From an uncultured Acidobacteriota bacterium (GTDB lineage: Bacteria; Acidobacteriota; Vicinamibacteria; Vicinamibacterales; SCN-69-37): a stretch of 9,157 nt of DNA. Positions 1-7,316 of the stretch are shown one piece after another. The stretch covers positions 1-9,157 of the forward strand of contig CALFMR010000099.1 in assembly GCA_937880585.1 (NCBI GenBank). Reading direction: 5' to 3'. Every line of letters begins with the position of its first letter. Position 1 is the first letter of the stretch. A program made the position numbers and the translations under genes. The notes below the pieces were generated by a model. The model was not told the DNA's origin. It worked only from the letters and a program-made list of their open reading frames with translations, and ran no database searches.

Positions 1-1
1 C

Positions 2-64
2 AACACGAAGCCGGGAACCGCCGGCACGCTGACGATTGGCGATGTGCAGGTCGCGGCGCGATAG
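2..64 (+). CDS. C-terminal end of an unidentified protein (5' part outside window)
   Basis: An open frame runs in from the left edge and stops at TAG (62-64). It encodes about 20 residues, ending GTLTIGDVQVAAR. The alternating hydrophobic/polar pattern with Gly, Thr and Val suits a terminal beta-strand of an exported or beta-sandwich protein, but 20 residues cannot identify a family. The call rests only on an uninterrupted frame that reads like natural protein and on the absence of another gene up to position 270. A chance open frame of this length in GC-rich DNA is quite possible, so confidence is moderate to low. Confidence 0.45.
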   Translation, partial: NTKPGTAGTLTIGDVQVAAR

Positions 65-269
65 CCGCGCGTCCTCCAAGCCGGTCGCCCGTACCGCGCG
101 GACCCAACGCCTACGTGCTCGGACCAATATAGTCTGCGCCGATCATTGTGGTGACATAAGATAGCCGCGCGCGAGGTTCCGCCGTCGGCGAATCCGCTGG
201 CCTCGATGTGCCGTTCGGGCTAGGATGGCGCGGGTTTCCGGTGTCACGTCGCTCGTCATGGAGGCTGCC
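65..269. other. Intergenic spacer, no clear signals
   Basis: No credible gene is visible in these 205 bases. The stretch 121-165 is noticeably less GC-rich than its surroundings and contains TATAGT (128-133) and TAAGAT (157-162), either of which could be a -10 box for the downstream unit. Neither has a recognisable -35 at the right distance. A 7-bp inverted repeat, CCGCGCG (65-71) with CGCGCGG (95-101), directly follows the upstream stop codon. Its 23-base loop and lack of a T-run make it a poor terminator candidate. Confidence 0.4.
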
Positions 270-581
270 ATGCGAAGACACGTCGCGGCGATCGTGGTGG
301 GCTTCGCGCTGGTCGATCTCGCACGCATGGCACGGGCCGACGCCACGTGCGCGGACTGGGTGGGCACCGACGACATGAATCACGACGGGATGACCGGGCA
401 ATTGAAGATTGGTCAGACCAACGCTGATTGCGTATCGCTGGCGTGGTGCGCCGTGTCCCTCTCGTACGCGGCGAGCGTCAAGGTCAGCTCGCCCGTGCTC
501 GGCGTGATCATCCTGTTCATCGCGCTCGCGTTCTTCTCCCTCTACCTCGTGTACGTGTATCCCATCTCGGAGATCTTCTAG
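270..581 (+). CDS. Small membrane-anchored protein with exported Cys-containing segment, upstream of MFS gene
   Basis: I do not recognise this 103-residue protein. The ATG at 270 is chosen because GGAGG (260-264) sits five bases upstream and a signal-like segment follows at once; an in-frame ATG at 225 lacks both. Residues 1-23 look like a signal sequence or first membrane helix, with possible cleavage after Ala-Arg-Ala. The segment after it has three cysteines (27, 54, 60) and an Asp-x-Asn-x-Asp-Gly stretch (35-40). That stretch recalls the start of a Ca-binding EF-hand/dockerin loop, but the usual acidic residue at loop position 12 is Lys. Residues about 76-97 form a strong membrane helix, followed by a short tail ending ISEIF. 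The stop lies only 18 bases before the MFS start, so co-transcription is likely and it may be a partner subunit of that transporter. That role is inferred from position alone. Confidence 0.65.
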   Translation: MRRHVAAIVVGFALVDLARMARADATCADWVGTDDMNHDGMTGQLKIGQTNADCVSLAWCAVSLSYAASVKVSSPVLGVIILFIALAFFSLYLVYVYPISEIF

Positions 582-599
582 CCCGCCCTGGACGTCCCA

Positions 600-1931
600 A
601 TGCATACCGTCGTCACGACCGAAGGCCGCAGCGAGACGCGCGCGCTCGAACGCGTCACCATCTATCACTGGCTCGTCGTCATCATCGCGTCGTGCGGATG
701 GCTGTTCGACTGCATGGACCAGCGCCTGTTCATCCTGGCGCGTGAGTCGGCGCTGAAGGAGCTCTTACGGAACGACACGCAGGCCCTGGCCGTCCTCAGC
801 ACCTACATCGGCTATGCGACGACGTCGATGATCGTCGGCTGGGCGACGGGCGGGATCATCTTCGGCGTGATGAGCGACAAGGTCGGCCGCGTCAAGACGA
901 TGGTCGCCACGCTCATCGTTTATGCGGGCTTCACCGGCCTTTCGGGCCTGGCGCACACCTGGACGGAATTCACGATCTACCGGTTCCTGGTCGGGCTCGG
1001 CATCGGCGGGATGTTCGGCGCGGCGACGGCGCTCGTCGCCGAGAGCGTGCCCACGCACTTCCGCGCGGTGGCGCTCGGACTGCTGCAGGCGCTGTCGGCG
1101 CTCGGCAACATCGTCGGATCGCTCGTCACGCTCTGGGTGCCGCCCGGCACGGAAGGGTTCCTCGGAAGCTACGCAGGCTGGCGCGTGTTGTTCTTCATCG
1201 GGATCTTGCCGGCGCTGCTCATTGCACCCATCGTGTTCGTGCTGAAGGAGCCGGCGTCATGGCTTCAGGCCCGCGCCGAAGCCGCCGCCGGACACGCGCG
1301 TAAGTCGGTCGGATCGCCGGCCGACCTCTTCCGCGATCCGCGCTGGCGGCGCAACACGATCGTCGGCCTGTTCCTCGGCGTGTCCGGGATGATCGGCCTC
1401 TGGGGCATCGGCTTCTTCTCGCCGGAGCTCATCTCGCGGGCGCTTGCGGGCGCGCCACAGACCGTCGTCGATCACGTGCGCGGCTGGGGGACGGCGCTCC
1501 AGGACGTCGGATCGTTCGTGGGGATGCTCGTCTTCACGTACGTCGCCGCCAGAGCCAGCCGGCGGCTCGCGTTCTTCGGCGCGCTGCTCTTGAGCATGCT
1601 CGTGACGATGTTCGTGTTCAACTCGCTGCAGACCGCGACCGACGCGTATTGGATGCTGCCGATGATGGGCTTCGCACAGCTCGCCGTGTTCGCGGGATAT
1701 TCGATCTACTTTCCGGAGCTGTTCCCGACGCGCCTGCGTGGGACGGGCGTCGGCTTCTGCTACAACACGGTGCGCTATCTCGCGGCGCCCGCGCCGATTC
1801 TGCTCGGCTACCTGGCGACGCTGATGTCGTTCCGCAGCGCGGCGATTCTCATGTCGACGGTGTATCTCCTCGGGATCGTGGCGCTCTGGTGGGCGCCGGA
1901 GACGAAGGGGCAGCCGCTGCCGGAAGACTGA
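600..1931 (+). CDS. MFS transporter, sugar/organic-acid symporter type
   Basis: This 443-residue major facilitator superfamily carrier has the usual length and about 12 hydrophobic segments. Motif A between helices 2 and 3 is clear as GVMSDKVGRVK (89-99). Helix 4 has the RFLVGLGIGG pattern (Arg128). Near the C-terminus PELFPTRLRGTG (372-383) and PETKG (433-437) match signatures of sugar and aromatic/organic-acid H+ symporters. The first helix carries WLFDCMD (34-40), like the acidic helix-1 motif of the aromatic-acid and sialate/carboxylate symporter subfamilies. Substrate cannot be read from sequence; a sugar acid or other carboxylate fits the neighbouring KDG permease. ATG 600 has no good Shine-Dalgarno and follows the small membrane-protein gene by 18 bases, so translation may depend on that gene. 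The last 83 bases overlap the end of kdgT on the opposite strand. Confidence 0.9.
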   Translation: MHTVVTTEGRSETRALERVTIYHWLVVIIASCGWLFDCMDQRLFILARESALKELLRNDTQALAVLSTYIGYATTSMIVGWATGGIIFGVMSDKVGRVKTMVATLIVYAGFTGLSGLAHTWTEFTIYRFLVGLGIGGMFGAATALVAESVPTHFRAVALGLLQALSALGNIVGSLVTLWVPPGTEGFLGSYAGWRVLFFIGILPALLIAPIVFVLKEPASWLQARAEAAAGHARKSVGSPADLFRDPRWRRNTIVGLFLGVSGMIGLWGIGFFSPELISRALAGAPQTVVDHVRGWGTALQDVGSFVGMLVFTYVAARASRRLAFFGALLLSMLVTMFVFNSLQTATDAYWMLPMMGFAQLAVFAGYSIYFPELFPTRLRGTGVGFCYNTVRYLAAPAPILLGYLATLMSFRSAAILMSTVYLLGIVALWWAPETKGQPLPED

Positions 1932-2880
1932 GCGGCGCGACGCGTCCTGCCCACCACACCGTGACAACCGGCACGAGGAGCGCCGTCACGATCACACTCG
2001 CGGCGACGAGCACGGTCGCCGGTGCCGCCGCGGCCGCATAGGCGGGGTTGGCCGCCGCGACGATCGCCGGCACGGCCGCTGCGTTGGCCGCCGTCGAGGC
2101 CGCTGCGATCCCCGCGACACCGGATCCACCGGCCGTCCGATCGAGAATCGTCAGCACCGTTCCAGAAACGGCGACGACGCCGAGGCCGAGTGCCACGCCG
2201 AGCAGACCGGCCTGCCACACGCGGTGCAGATCGAGTGTCGATCCCAGCGCGAACGCGAAGAAGGGGATGAGCGCGTCGGCCGCCCGGTCGAGGAACGCGC
2301 GCATGTCGTGATCGAGATTGCCGATGAGCATCCCGAACGCGAGCGGCAGGACGGCTCCGGCGAGCGTCTGCCACGGAAACGCCGACAGCACCGCGACGCC
2401 AAGTGTGCCCATCGTCAGGAACGGCCCCGACTCGAGTGACATGACCGAATACGCGCCCGCTTCTTCGGGCTGCGCGTGCTGCTGCATCAGCGCCATGTAC
2501 AGGCCGCCGTTCGTGTCGTTGATCGCGGCGACGATCGCGAGCGTCGAGATGCCGGCGAACCAGCCGGTGGCGACCGGCTGTTCACCGAGCAGGTGGCCGA
2601 AGACGAGACCCGCGATGATGCCGACCGCGATCTTGCCGCCGAGCAGCACGCCGCCGCGTTTCACGACGCGCGGCAGCGTCTCGACGGCAATCGACGCGCC
2701 GAGACAGACGTAGAAGACGGCCAGGATCGGCAACGCGCCCGTGAACAGCGCGTTCGTGAAGGATCCGAAGAACGCGCCCGTGCCCGGCGCGACCGTCGCG
2801 AGGATGGCGCCGGCGACGAGCGGTACGATCATCAGACCGCCGGGAATGCGGTCGAGGGTGCGTTTGATCGGAACCGACAT
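1849..2880 (-). CDS. kdgT: 2-keto-3-deoxygluconate permease KdgT
   Basis: This 343-residue inner-membrane protein closely follows the E. coli KdgT pattern, a proton-coupled importer of 2-keto-3-deoxygluconate from pectin or uronate breakdown. Recognisable blocks in order are IKRTLDRIPGG (5-15), the APGTGAFFGSFTN region (31-43), the DTNGGLYMALMQQ region (122-134), EEAGAYSVMSLESGP (139-153), and a later ALIPFFAFALGSTLDL block. About ten hydrophobic segments are visible. E. coli KdgT has about 327 residues. The extra residues here form a Pro/Ser/Arg-rich tail (from about 317) encoded antisense to the end of the MFS gene, so the tail is probably not functional core. The start at 2880 fits the family N-terminus, but no good Shine-Dalgarno is seen. 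It is divergent from the TonB-dependent receptor gene, with a paired dyad between them. No KDG kinase or aldolase gene lies in the window. Confidence 0.93.
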   Translation of the reverse strand: MSVPIKRTLDRIPGGLMIVPLVAGAILATVAPGTGAFFGSFTNALFTGALPILAVFYVCLGASIAVETLPRVVKRGGVLLGGKIAVGIIAGLVFGHLLGEQPVATGWFAGISTLAIVAAINDTNGGLYMALMQQHAQPEEAGAYSVMSLESGPFLTMGTLGVAVLSAFPWQTLAGAVLPLAFGMLIGNLDHDMRAFLDRAADALIPFFAFALGSTLDLHRVWQAGLLGVALGLGVVAVSGTVLTILDRTAGGSGVAGIAAASTAANAAAVPAIVAAANPAYAAAAAPATVLVAASVIVTALLVPVVTVWWAGRVAPLSLPAAAAPSSPAPTRAPRSRGDTPST

Positions 2881-2904
2881 GTGGACGTGAAAGGACGGCG
2901 GGGA

Positions 2905-2933
2905 AGGCTACCGCATTGCCGCCCAATCGCCAA
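2905..2933 (-). promoter_or_regulatory. Possible kdgT promoter
   Basis: On the minus strand TTGGCG (2928-2933) and TAGCCT (2905-2910) are separated by 17 bases. They match the sigma-70 -35 and -10 consensus at 4/6 and 3/6 positions. They lie 25-53 bases upstream of the kdgT start and just inside the 2943-2967 dyad. The match is weak and the call tentative. Confidence 0.25.
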
Positions 2934-2942
2934 GGCGCGCGG

Positions 2943-2967
2943 TTGCTGCGGCAAATTGCCACAGCAA
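2943..2967. promoter_or_regulatory. Tandem dyad, candidate operator shared by kdgT and the TonB-dependent receptor
   Basis: The spacer between the divergent genes contains TTGCTGCGGCAA (2943-2954), one A (2955), then TTGCCACAGCAA (2956-2967). Each 12-mer is itself a TTGC-N4-GCAA dyad. Together they form a 25-bp palindrome whose arms differ at one base pair besides the centre. The next bases outward (2940-2941 with 2969-2970) also pair. It lies 35-59 bases before the receptor start and 63-87 bases before kdgT, where a shared regulator would be expected to bind. The cognate regulator is unknown and none is encoded in the window. A role as an RNA stem-loop in the receptor leader cannot be excluded. 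Confidence 0.6.
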
Positions 2968-3001
2968 TCGAAACGCACGTCCGTGAGACGCTGCGGAAAG
3001 G

Positions 3002-5836
3002 ATGATGAGTCTTCGCGCCGCGCCGTGGATCGTGTGTGTCGCCACGCTCGCCGTGTTCGGCGCGAGCGGAGTCGCGGCGCAGGAAACCGTCAACTACGCC
3101 AGCGTCGGGGGGCGCGTGATCGACGCGTCGAGCGCTGTCCTCCCGGGTGCGACCATCACCGCGCGGCAGGTCAACACCGGCGTGACGACGACGGTCGTCA
3201 CTGACGGCGGCGGCCGGTTCCGATTCGCCTACTTGCCAATTGGCCCGTACACCGTGACCGTCCACCTCGCGGGTTTCGAAGACGCCGAGACGCAAATCAC
3301 GCTCTCGGCGGGCGGCGCCGTCGACTTGCCCATCACCTTGGCCGTGAGCGGTGTGCAGACGTCGGTGACGGTCACCGGCGAGGCACCGGTGATTGAAGCC
3401 GCGAGAAGCCAGGTCGCGGCAACGGTCGGGCGGACCGAAGTGCGCAATCTGCCGCTCAACGGACGACAGGCGCTCGACCTCGCGCTCGTCGTGCCGGGTG
3501 TTGCCCCAGCCAACGTCGGCGGTGGCACGCAGCTCTTTCCCGAGACGTCGGCCGTCCCCGGTGTCGGTCTGTCGGTCGGCGCGCAGCGCAACTTCTCGAA
3601 CAGCTTCGTCGTCGACGGGCTTTCGGCCAATGACGACGCGGCGGGGTTGAGTGCGATGGCGTATGGCGTGGACGCGATCGACGAGTTCCAGGTGGTGAGC
3701 TCGGGCGGCCAGGCGGAGCTCGGACGCGCGCTCGGCGGGTACGTGAACGTCGTCACGCGCAGCGGGACGAATGTCACGCATGCCGACGCGTACGGCTTCT
3801 GGAACGACGACGCGCTCAACGCGCCCAATGCGTTGCTCGGTGACAAGCTGCCGACGAGTCAGCAGCAGTACGGCGGCAGCGTCGGTGGGCCGATCGTACG
3901 CAATCGTACCTTCTACTTCGTCAACGCCGAGCAGCGCACACTCGACCAGTCAGGCCTCGTCCGCATCACGCCGCCGAGCGTCGACGCCATCAACGCGCGG
4001 CTCCAGCAGAGCGGGTACGGCGGTCCGGCCGTGACGACCGGCATCTATCCCGATCCCGTTCGCACGACGACGACGCTCGTGAAGATCGATCACGCGGCGT
4101 CGAACGCGGATCGTCTGAGCCTTCGGTACAGCCTGTACCACGTGGACGCCGACAATGCGCGCGGCGCGGGCGCGCTCAACGCGCCGACGGCGTCGGCCGG
4201 GTTGCAGGATGTGGATCAGGCGCTCGCCGTTGGCAACGTGTGGACGATCTCGCCGCGCGTCGTCAACGAAACGCGCGCGCAGGTGGCGTCGAGCCGCCTC
4301 GACGCGCCGCCGACCGATCCAATTGGTCCCGCGGTGTCGATTTCCGGCGTCGCGAGTTTTGGCACGTCGTCGGGGAGTCCGACGGCGCGGCGGAATCTCT
4401 TGTATGAAGTCGTCGACAACCTGTCGTATCAGGCGGGCGCGCACGCGATACGTGCAGGCGTCGATCTCCTCTACAACGACCTGACGATCACCTATCCGCG
4501 ATCGTCGCGCGGCGCGTATGCCTTCTCGTCGCTCGACGCGTTCCTTGCCGGCCGCTACGACAACGCGGGCTTCACGCAGACGTTCGGTGACTCGACGATT
4601 GCGCAGACCAATCCGAACATGGGCGTCTACGTGCAGGACGAATGGAAGGCGCTCGACCGGCTGACGTTGAATGCGGGCGTGCGCTATGACCTGCAGTTCC
4701 TCGAGACGATTCACACGGATACGGACAACGTCTCGCCGCGGCTCGGCTTTGCGTGGCTGCCGACCGCGTCGCGACGGACGGTCGTGCGCGGCAGCGCGGG
4801 TATCTTCTACGACCGCATCCTGCTGCGTCCGCTCGCCAACGCGCTCCTGTCCGCGAACAACACGACGGATCTCAGCCAGTTGCGTCAGATTGGCGTCAGC
4901 CTGTCGCCGGCGCAGGCCGGGGCACCGATGTTTCCAGCCATTCTTGCCGCGCCGGTCGTATCCGTCACACTGCCGAATCTGACGACGATGGATCCCGACA
5001 TCCAGAACGCGGCGTCGACGCAGGCGAGCCTCGAGCTCGAGCGGCAGCTCGGCCCGTCGACGACGGTGAGCGCGGCGTATGAGTACCTGCGGGGACGTCA
5101 CCTGATTGCATCGATCAACCAGAACGTGCCGACGTGTACGGCGACGGGAGGGAACAACGGCTGCCGGCCGAATCCTGACTACGCAAACAACAGCCAGTAC
5201 TCGTCGGTGGGTGACTCGGACTATCACGCGCTGCTCGTCTCGTTCGTCCAGCGGCCGGCGTCCTGGGGGCACTACCGTGTGTCGTACACGCTGTCGAAGT
5301 CGATGAACGACGTGGGGGAGGCCTTCTTCAACGGACCGATCGACGCATTCGACATCCACGAGGATTGGGGCCGTTCGGACGACGACCGCCGGCATCAGTT
5401 CGTCGTGGACGGTGCGGTGACGATCCCGTCCGGGCCGGCGGCGTCATGGTGGCGTGCGATTGGCCGCGGCCTGCAGGTGAGCGGCATGGTGCAGTACTAC
5501 TCCGCACCGCCGGTCAACATCACGTCCGGCGCCCGGACGATTCAAGGCACGACGGCACGTCCCGTCGTCGACGGCGCGTTCATCGCGCGCAATGCGGGCA
5601 CGGGCGGCGACTTCTTCAGCACGAGCATGCGCATCAGCCGCACGTTCCAGGCCGGCGGTGCGCGCATCGAGGTGCTCGCCGAGGCGTTCAACCTGTTCAA
5701 TCGCGTCAACGTCCTGGCCGTGAATGGCAACTTCGGGCCGGGCGCATATCCAACCGATCCGCTGCCGTCATTCGGCCAGATCACCGCCGTCGGAGATCCG
5801 CGCAACTGGCAGATCGGCGTGCGCGTCGGGTTCTGA
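3002..5836 (+). CDS. Oar-like TonB-dependent outer-membrane receptor with carboxypeptidase-regulatory-like domain
   Basis: This 944-residue outer-membrane protein belongs to the large Oar/TonB-dependent receptor group common in Acidobacteriota. A signal peptide spans 1-26 (cleavage VAA/QE). Residues about 34-115 form a carboxypeptidase-regulatory-like beta-sandwich with SVGGRVIDASSAVLPGATI at its start. A plug domain follows to about 250, with VTVTGEAPVIE, LPLNGRQ, SFVVDGLSAND and NVVTRSGTN as typical markers. The rest is a beta-barrel with family blocks such as GGSVGGPIVRNRTFYF and NVSPRLGFAW. It ends VGVRVGF-like with a terminal Phe, as expected for BAM-inserted barrels. Two cysteines in a PTC...GC loop probably form an extracellular disulfide. 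The length is a little below the 1,000-1,200 residues common in this group. The start could be ATG 3002 or 3005, since GGAAAG (2995-3000) is better spaced for 3005. The ligand is unknown; the divergent kdgT suggests a sugar-acid oligomer, by inference only. Confidence 0.92.
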   Translation: MMSLRAAPWIVCVATLAVFGASGVAAQETVNYASVGGRVIDASSAVLPGATITARQVNTGVTTTVVTDGGGRFRFAYLPIGPYTVTVHLAGFEDAETQITLSAGGAVDLPITLAVSGVQTSVTVTGEAPVIEAARSQVAATVGRTEVRNLPLNGRQALDLALVVPGVAPANVGGGTQLFPETSAVPGVGLSVGAQRNFSNSFVVDGLSANDDAAGLSAMAYGVDAIDEFQVVSSGGQAELGRALGGYVNVVTRSGTNVTHADAYGFWNDDALNAPNALLGDKLPTSQQQYGGSVGGPIVRNRTFYFVNAEQRTLDQSGLVRITPPSVDAINARLQQSGYGGPAVTTGIYPDPVRTTTTLVKIDHAASNADRLSLRYSLYHVDADNARGAGALNAPTASAGLQDVDQALAVGNVWTISPRVVNETRAQVASSRLDAPPTDPIGPAVSISGVASFGTSSGSPTARRNLLYEVVDNLSYQAGAHAIRAGVDLLYNDLTITYPRSSRGAYAFSSLDAFLAGRYDNAGFTQTFGDSTIAQTNPNMGVYVQDEWKALDRLTLNAGVRYDLQFLETIHTDTDNVSPRLGFAWLPTASRRTVVRGSAGIFYDRILLRPLANALLSANNTTDLSQLRQIGVSLSPAQAGAPMFPAILAAPVVSVTLPNLTTMDPDIQNAASTQASLELERQLGPSTTVSAAYEYLRGRHLIASINQNVPTCTATGGNNGCRPNPDYANNSQYSSVGDSDYHALLVSFVQRPASWGHYRVSYTLSKSMNDVGEAFFNGPIDAFDIHEDWGRSDDDRRHQFVVDGAVTIPSGPAASWWRAIGRGLQVSGMVQYYSAPPVNITSGARTIQGTTARPVVDGAFIARNAGTGGDFFSTSMRISRTFQAGGARIEVLAEAFNLFNRVNVLAVNGNFGPGAYPTDPLPSFGQITAVGDPRNWQIGVRVGF

Positions 5837-5878
5837 AAAAGAGCGTTGCTCATCCCCTGGGCCTTCAGGCCCGGGGGA
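5835..5878. terminator. Terminator hairpin between convergent genes
   Basis: An 11-bp stem (5853-5863 with 5868-5878, one T-G wobble) closes on the loop TTCA, directly between the receptor stop (5836) and the CFA synthase stop (5884). Read on the minus strand, it is followed by a small GAGC-AAC-GCTC hairpin and then a T5 run (5836-5840 on the plus strand is A5). This makes a convincing intrinsic terminator for the minus-strand gene. On the plus strand the hairpin has no T-run, so termination there is less certain. Confidence 0.7.
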
Positions 5879-5883
5879 GCCGT

Positions 5884-7107
5884 CTAGCGCGGCGCGTACA
5901 TGTACTCGCGCCGCAGATGCCGCACCTGCGCCGTCGATCGCTTCGCCAGGAGCATCTGATAAATGTCACTCGCGCCTTGCTCGAAGTTGTTCGCCGAGCC
6001 GGCGAGATAGAGGAGCCACGTCCGGTACGTTTCGGGATCGACGGCCTCGAGGCAGGCCGCCGCATTGGCCTGAAGCCGGGCGACCCACGCGCGGCAGGTC
6101 AGCGCGTAATGCGGCCGCAGGTTTTCGACGTCGAGCACTTCGAACCCGGCGCGCTCGGCCGCGTGGACCATTTCTTCGAGATGCGGCAACTCGGCGCCGG
6201 GGAAGACGCGGCGCTGAAGGAAGTGCGTGGCGGCGTCCTCTCGCGTGCCGAGCGGCCGCACGATGCCGTGATTGAGAAACAGGCCGCGCGGATCGAGGCG
6301 TTCGGCCATGACCGAGAAGTACTGCCCGAGCCGCCGGCGGCCGACGTGCTCGACCATGCCGACCGAGGCGATCTTCGTGAACGTGCCCGTCACGTCGCGA
6401 TAGTCGCGAAGCTCGACGCGCGCGCGGTCGGCCAGTCCGCGTTCTTCGAGCAGGCGGACCGCATCGTCGCGCTGCTGCGTGCTGAGCGTGCATCCCAGCG
6501 CCCGCGCGTCGTATGCGCCGGCCGCGCGTGCGACGAGCGCGCCCCAGCCGCAGCCGATGTCGAGGAACGTGTCGTCCTGTCCGAGGTCGAGCTTCCGGCA
6601 GATGTGATCCAGTTTGGCGGCCTGCGCGTCGTCAATCGACTGCGACGGGTCGGCGAAGTACGCACACGAATAGACGAGCGATCGATCGAGGAACGCGCGG
6701 TAGAAGGCGTTCGATCGGTCGTAGTGAAACTGGATGTTGCGCTGCGCGCGCCGCTTCGACTGCAGGAAGCGCTCGACGCGGAACTTCGGCAAGACCGACG
6801 TCACCGCACTGGCGAGCGATGGCGTCGTGTGAATCTGCTGCCACGTCCGAATCGCGCCCACGAGGTCCCCGTCGACGTCGAACTCGCCCTGAATGAAGGC
6901 CAGGCCCGCGTGGTAGGCGTCGAGCGACGTCAACCGCGTCCACGCCGCCCAGTCGGCGACGCGCACGTGGAACAGCGGCGTGCCGTCGCCAAAGGTTTCC
7001 TGTTCACCCGCGCGTGTTTCGACAGCGAACGGCAAGTCGGCGGGCATCGTCGCGATCGGGGCCGATCGAACGACGGGAGACTCGGAGCGCAGACGGCGAA
7101 CGGCCAT
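5884..7107 (-). CDS. cfa: Cyclopropane-fatty-acyl-phospholipid synthase
   Basis: The 407-residue product is an S-adenosylmethionine-dependent enzyme that adds a methylene bridge to unsaturated acyl chains of membrane phospholipids (EC 2.1.1.79). The N-terminal domain (about 21-105) contains GEFDVDGDL (74-82). The catalytic domain opens with FHYDRSNAFY and YSCAYF. The SAM-binding loop is LDIGCGWG (182-189). Residues corresponding to the E. coli active-site and bicarbonate-binding set are all present: Cys148, Glu253 in EHVG, His280 in NHGI and Tyr334 in RPHYALT, so it should be active. E. coli CFA synthase has 382 residues. I chose ATG 7107 because GAGG lies four bases upstream and the family domain begins soon after. 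The frame stays open up to 7260, with other ATGs at 7158, 7221 and 7260 and a later one at 7047. It is divergent from the SMP-30 gene and convergent with the receptor gene. Confidence 0.92.
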   Translation of the reverse strand: MAVRRLRSESPVVRSAPIATMPADLPFAVETRAGEQETFGDGTPLFHVRVADWAAWTRLTSLDAYHAGLAFIQGEFDVDGDLVGAIRTWQQIHTTPSLASAVTSVLPKFRVERFLQSKRRAQRNIQFHYDRSNAFYRAFLDRSLVYSCAYFADPSQSIDDAQAAKLDHICRKLDLGQDDTFLDIGCGWGALVARAAGAYDARALGCTLSTQQRDDAVRLLEERGLADRARVELRDYRDVTGTFTKIASVGMVEHVGRRRLGQYFSVMAERLDPRGLFLNHGIVRPLGTREDAATHFLQRRVFPGAELPHLEEMVHAAERAGFEVLDVENLRPHYALTCRAWVARLQANAAACLEAVDPETYRTWLLYLAGSANNFEQGASDIYQMLLAKRSTAQVRHLRREYMYAPR

Positions 7108-7316
7108 TGGACCTCGCTTTCCGGCAGCGCGAAGCGAAAAAGTGGGAGCCGTCGTCATGCTACCGCAGCGCGCGGCGGTGGGGCCAGTGTGGCCGCGACG
7201 CGCGTCGTCCGATCGCGTCATGGCGGCGCGATTCAGCCATAATCGTGACGTTCGCGTCACAGCGTGCCGCGGCCGGCGGAATTGGCCAGCCCGGTGTGGC
7301 GTGCAGTGGGGGGCTC
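7108..7316. other. Divergent spacer between cfa and the SMP-30 gene
   Basis: The 209 bases separate two divergent starts, assuming the cfa start at 7107. On the plus strand CATAAT (7238-7243) matches 5 of 6 positions of a -10 box. No good -35 is seen 16-18 bases upstream. The dyad at 7245-7260 falls immediately after it. The GGGGGG run (7308-7313) would serve as ribosome binding site for the SMP-30 gene. The cfa promoter was not located. Confidence 0.4.
7238..7260 (+). promoter_or_regulatory. Putative -10 box and dyad upstream of the SMP-30 gene
   Basis: CATAAT (7238-7243) is followed by GTGACG-TTCG-CGTCAC (7245-7260), a perfect 6-bp inverted repeat. If CATAAT is the -10 element, transcription would start inside the dyad and the leader would be about 65 bases. 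That geometry suits a repressor operator, or a UUCG-capped hairpin at the very 5' end of the transcript. The -35 element is not recognisable, so this remains tentative. Confidence 0.35.

Noticed and set aside
34..101. CCGCGCG/CGCGCGG inverted repeat after the first stop codon, considered as a terminator.
   Set aside because: The 7-bp stem has a 23-base loop and no T-run, which is too weak to call.
60..171. A 12-bp direct repeat (GATAGCCGCGCG) at 60-71 and 160-171, exactly 100 bases apart.
   Set aside because: The repeat is mostly GC-alternating sequence, one copy includes the stop of a coding frame, and there is no third copy or other transposition mark. Chance is the simplest explanation.
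180..190. Small palindrome CGCCG-T-CGGCG.
   Set aside because: Short GC palindromes are expected often at this base composition, and it does not align with any promoter element.
374..389. DxNxDG stretch in the small membrane protein, considered as a calcium-binding EF-hand or dockerin loop.
   Set aside because: Loop position 12 is Lys instead of an acidic residue and there is no second loop, so calcium binding is not supported.
2582..3781. A minus-strand frame of 399 codons across the kdgT/receptor spacer.
   Set aside because: It overlaps kdgT in another frame and the receptor antisense, and its sequence is low-complexity and Arg/His/Asp-rich.
3950..5395. A long antisense open frame (481 codons) inside the receptor gene.
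   Set aside because: It is Arg-rich with no recognisable domain, lies wholly opposite a well-supported gene, and is typical of spurious antisense frames in GC-rich DNA.
5365..7242. A 625-codon plus-strand open frame spanning the receptor end and the whole cfa gene.
   Set aside because: It crosses a terminator hairpin and runs antisense to a clear CFA synthase. Its composition (Arg, Ala, Glu) is that of a frame shadow.
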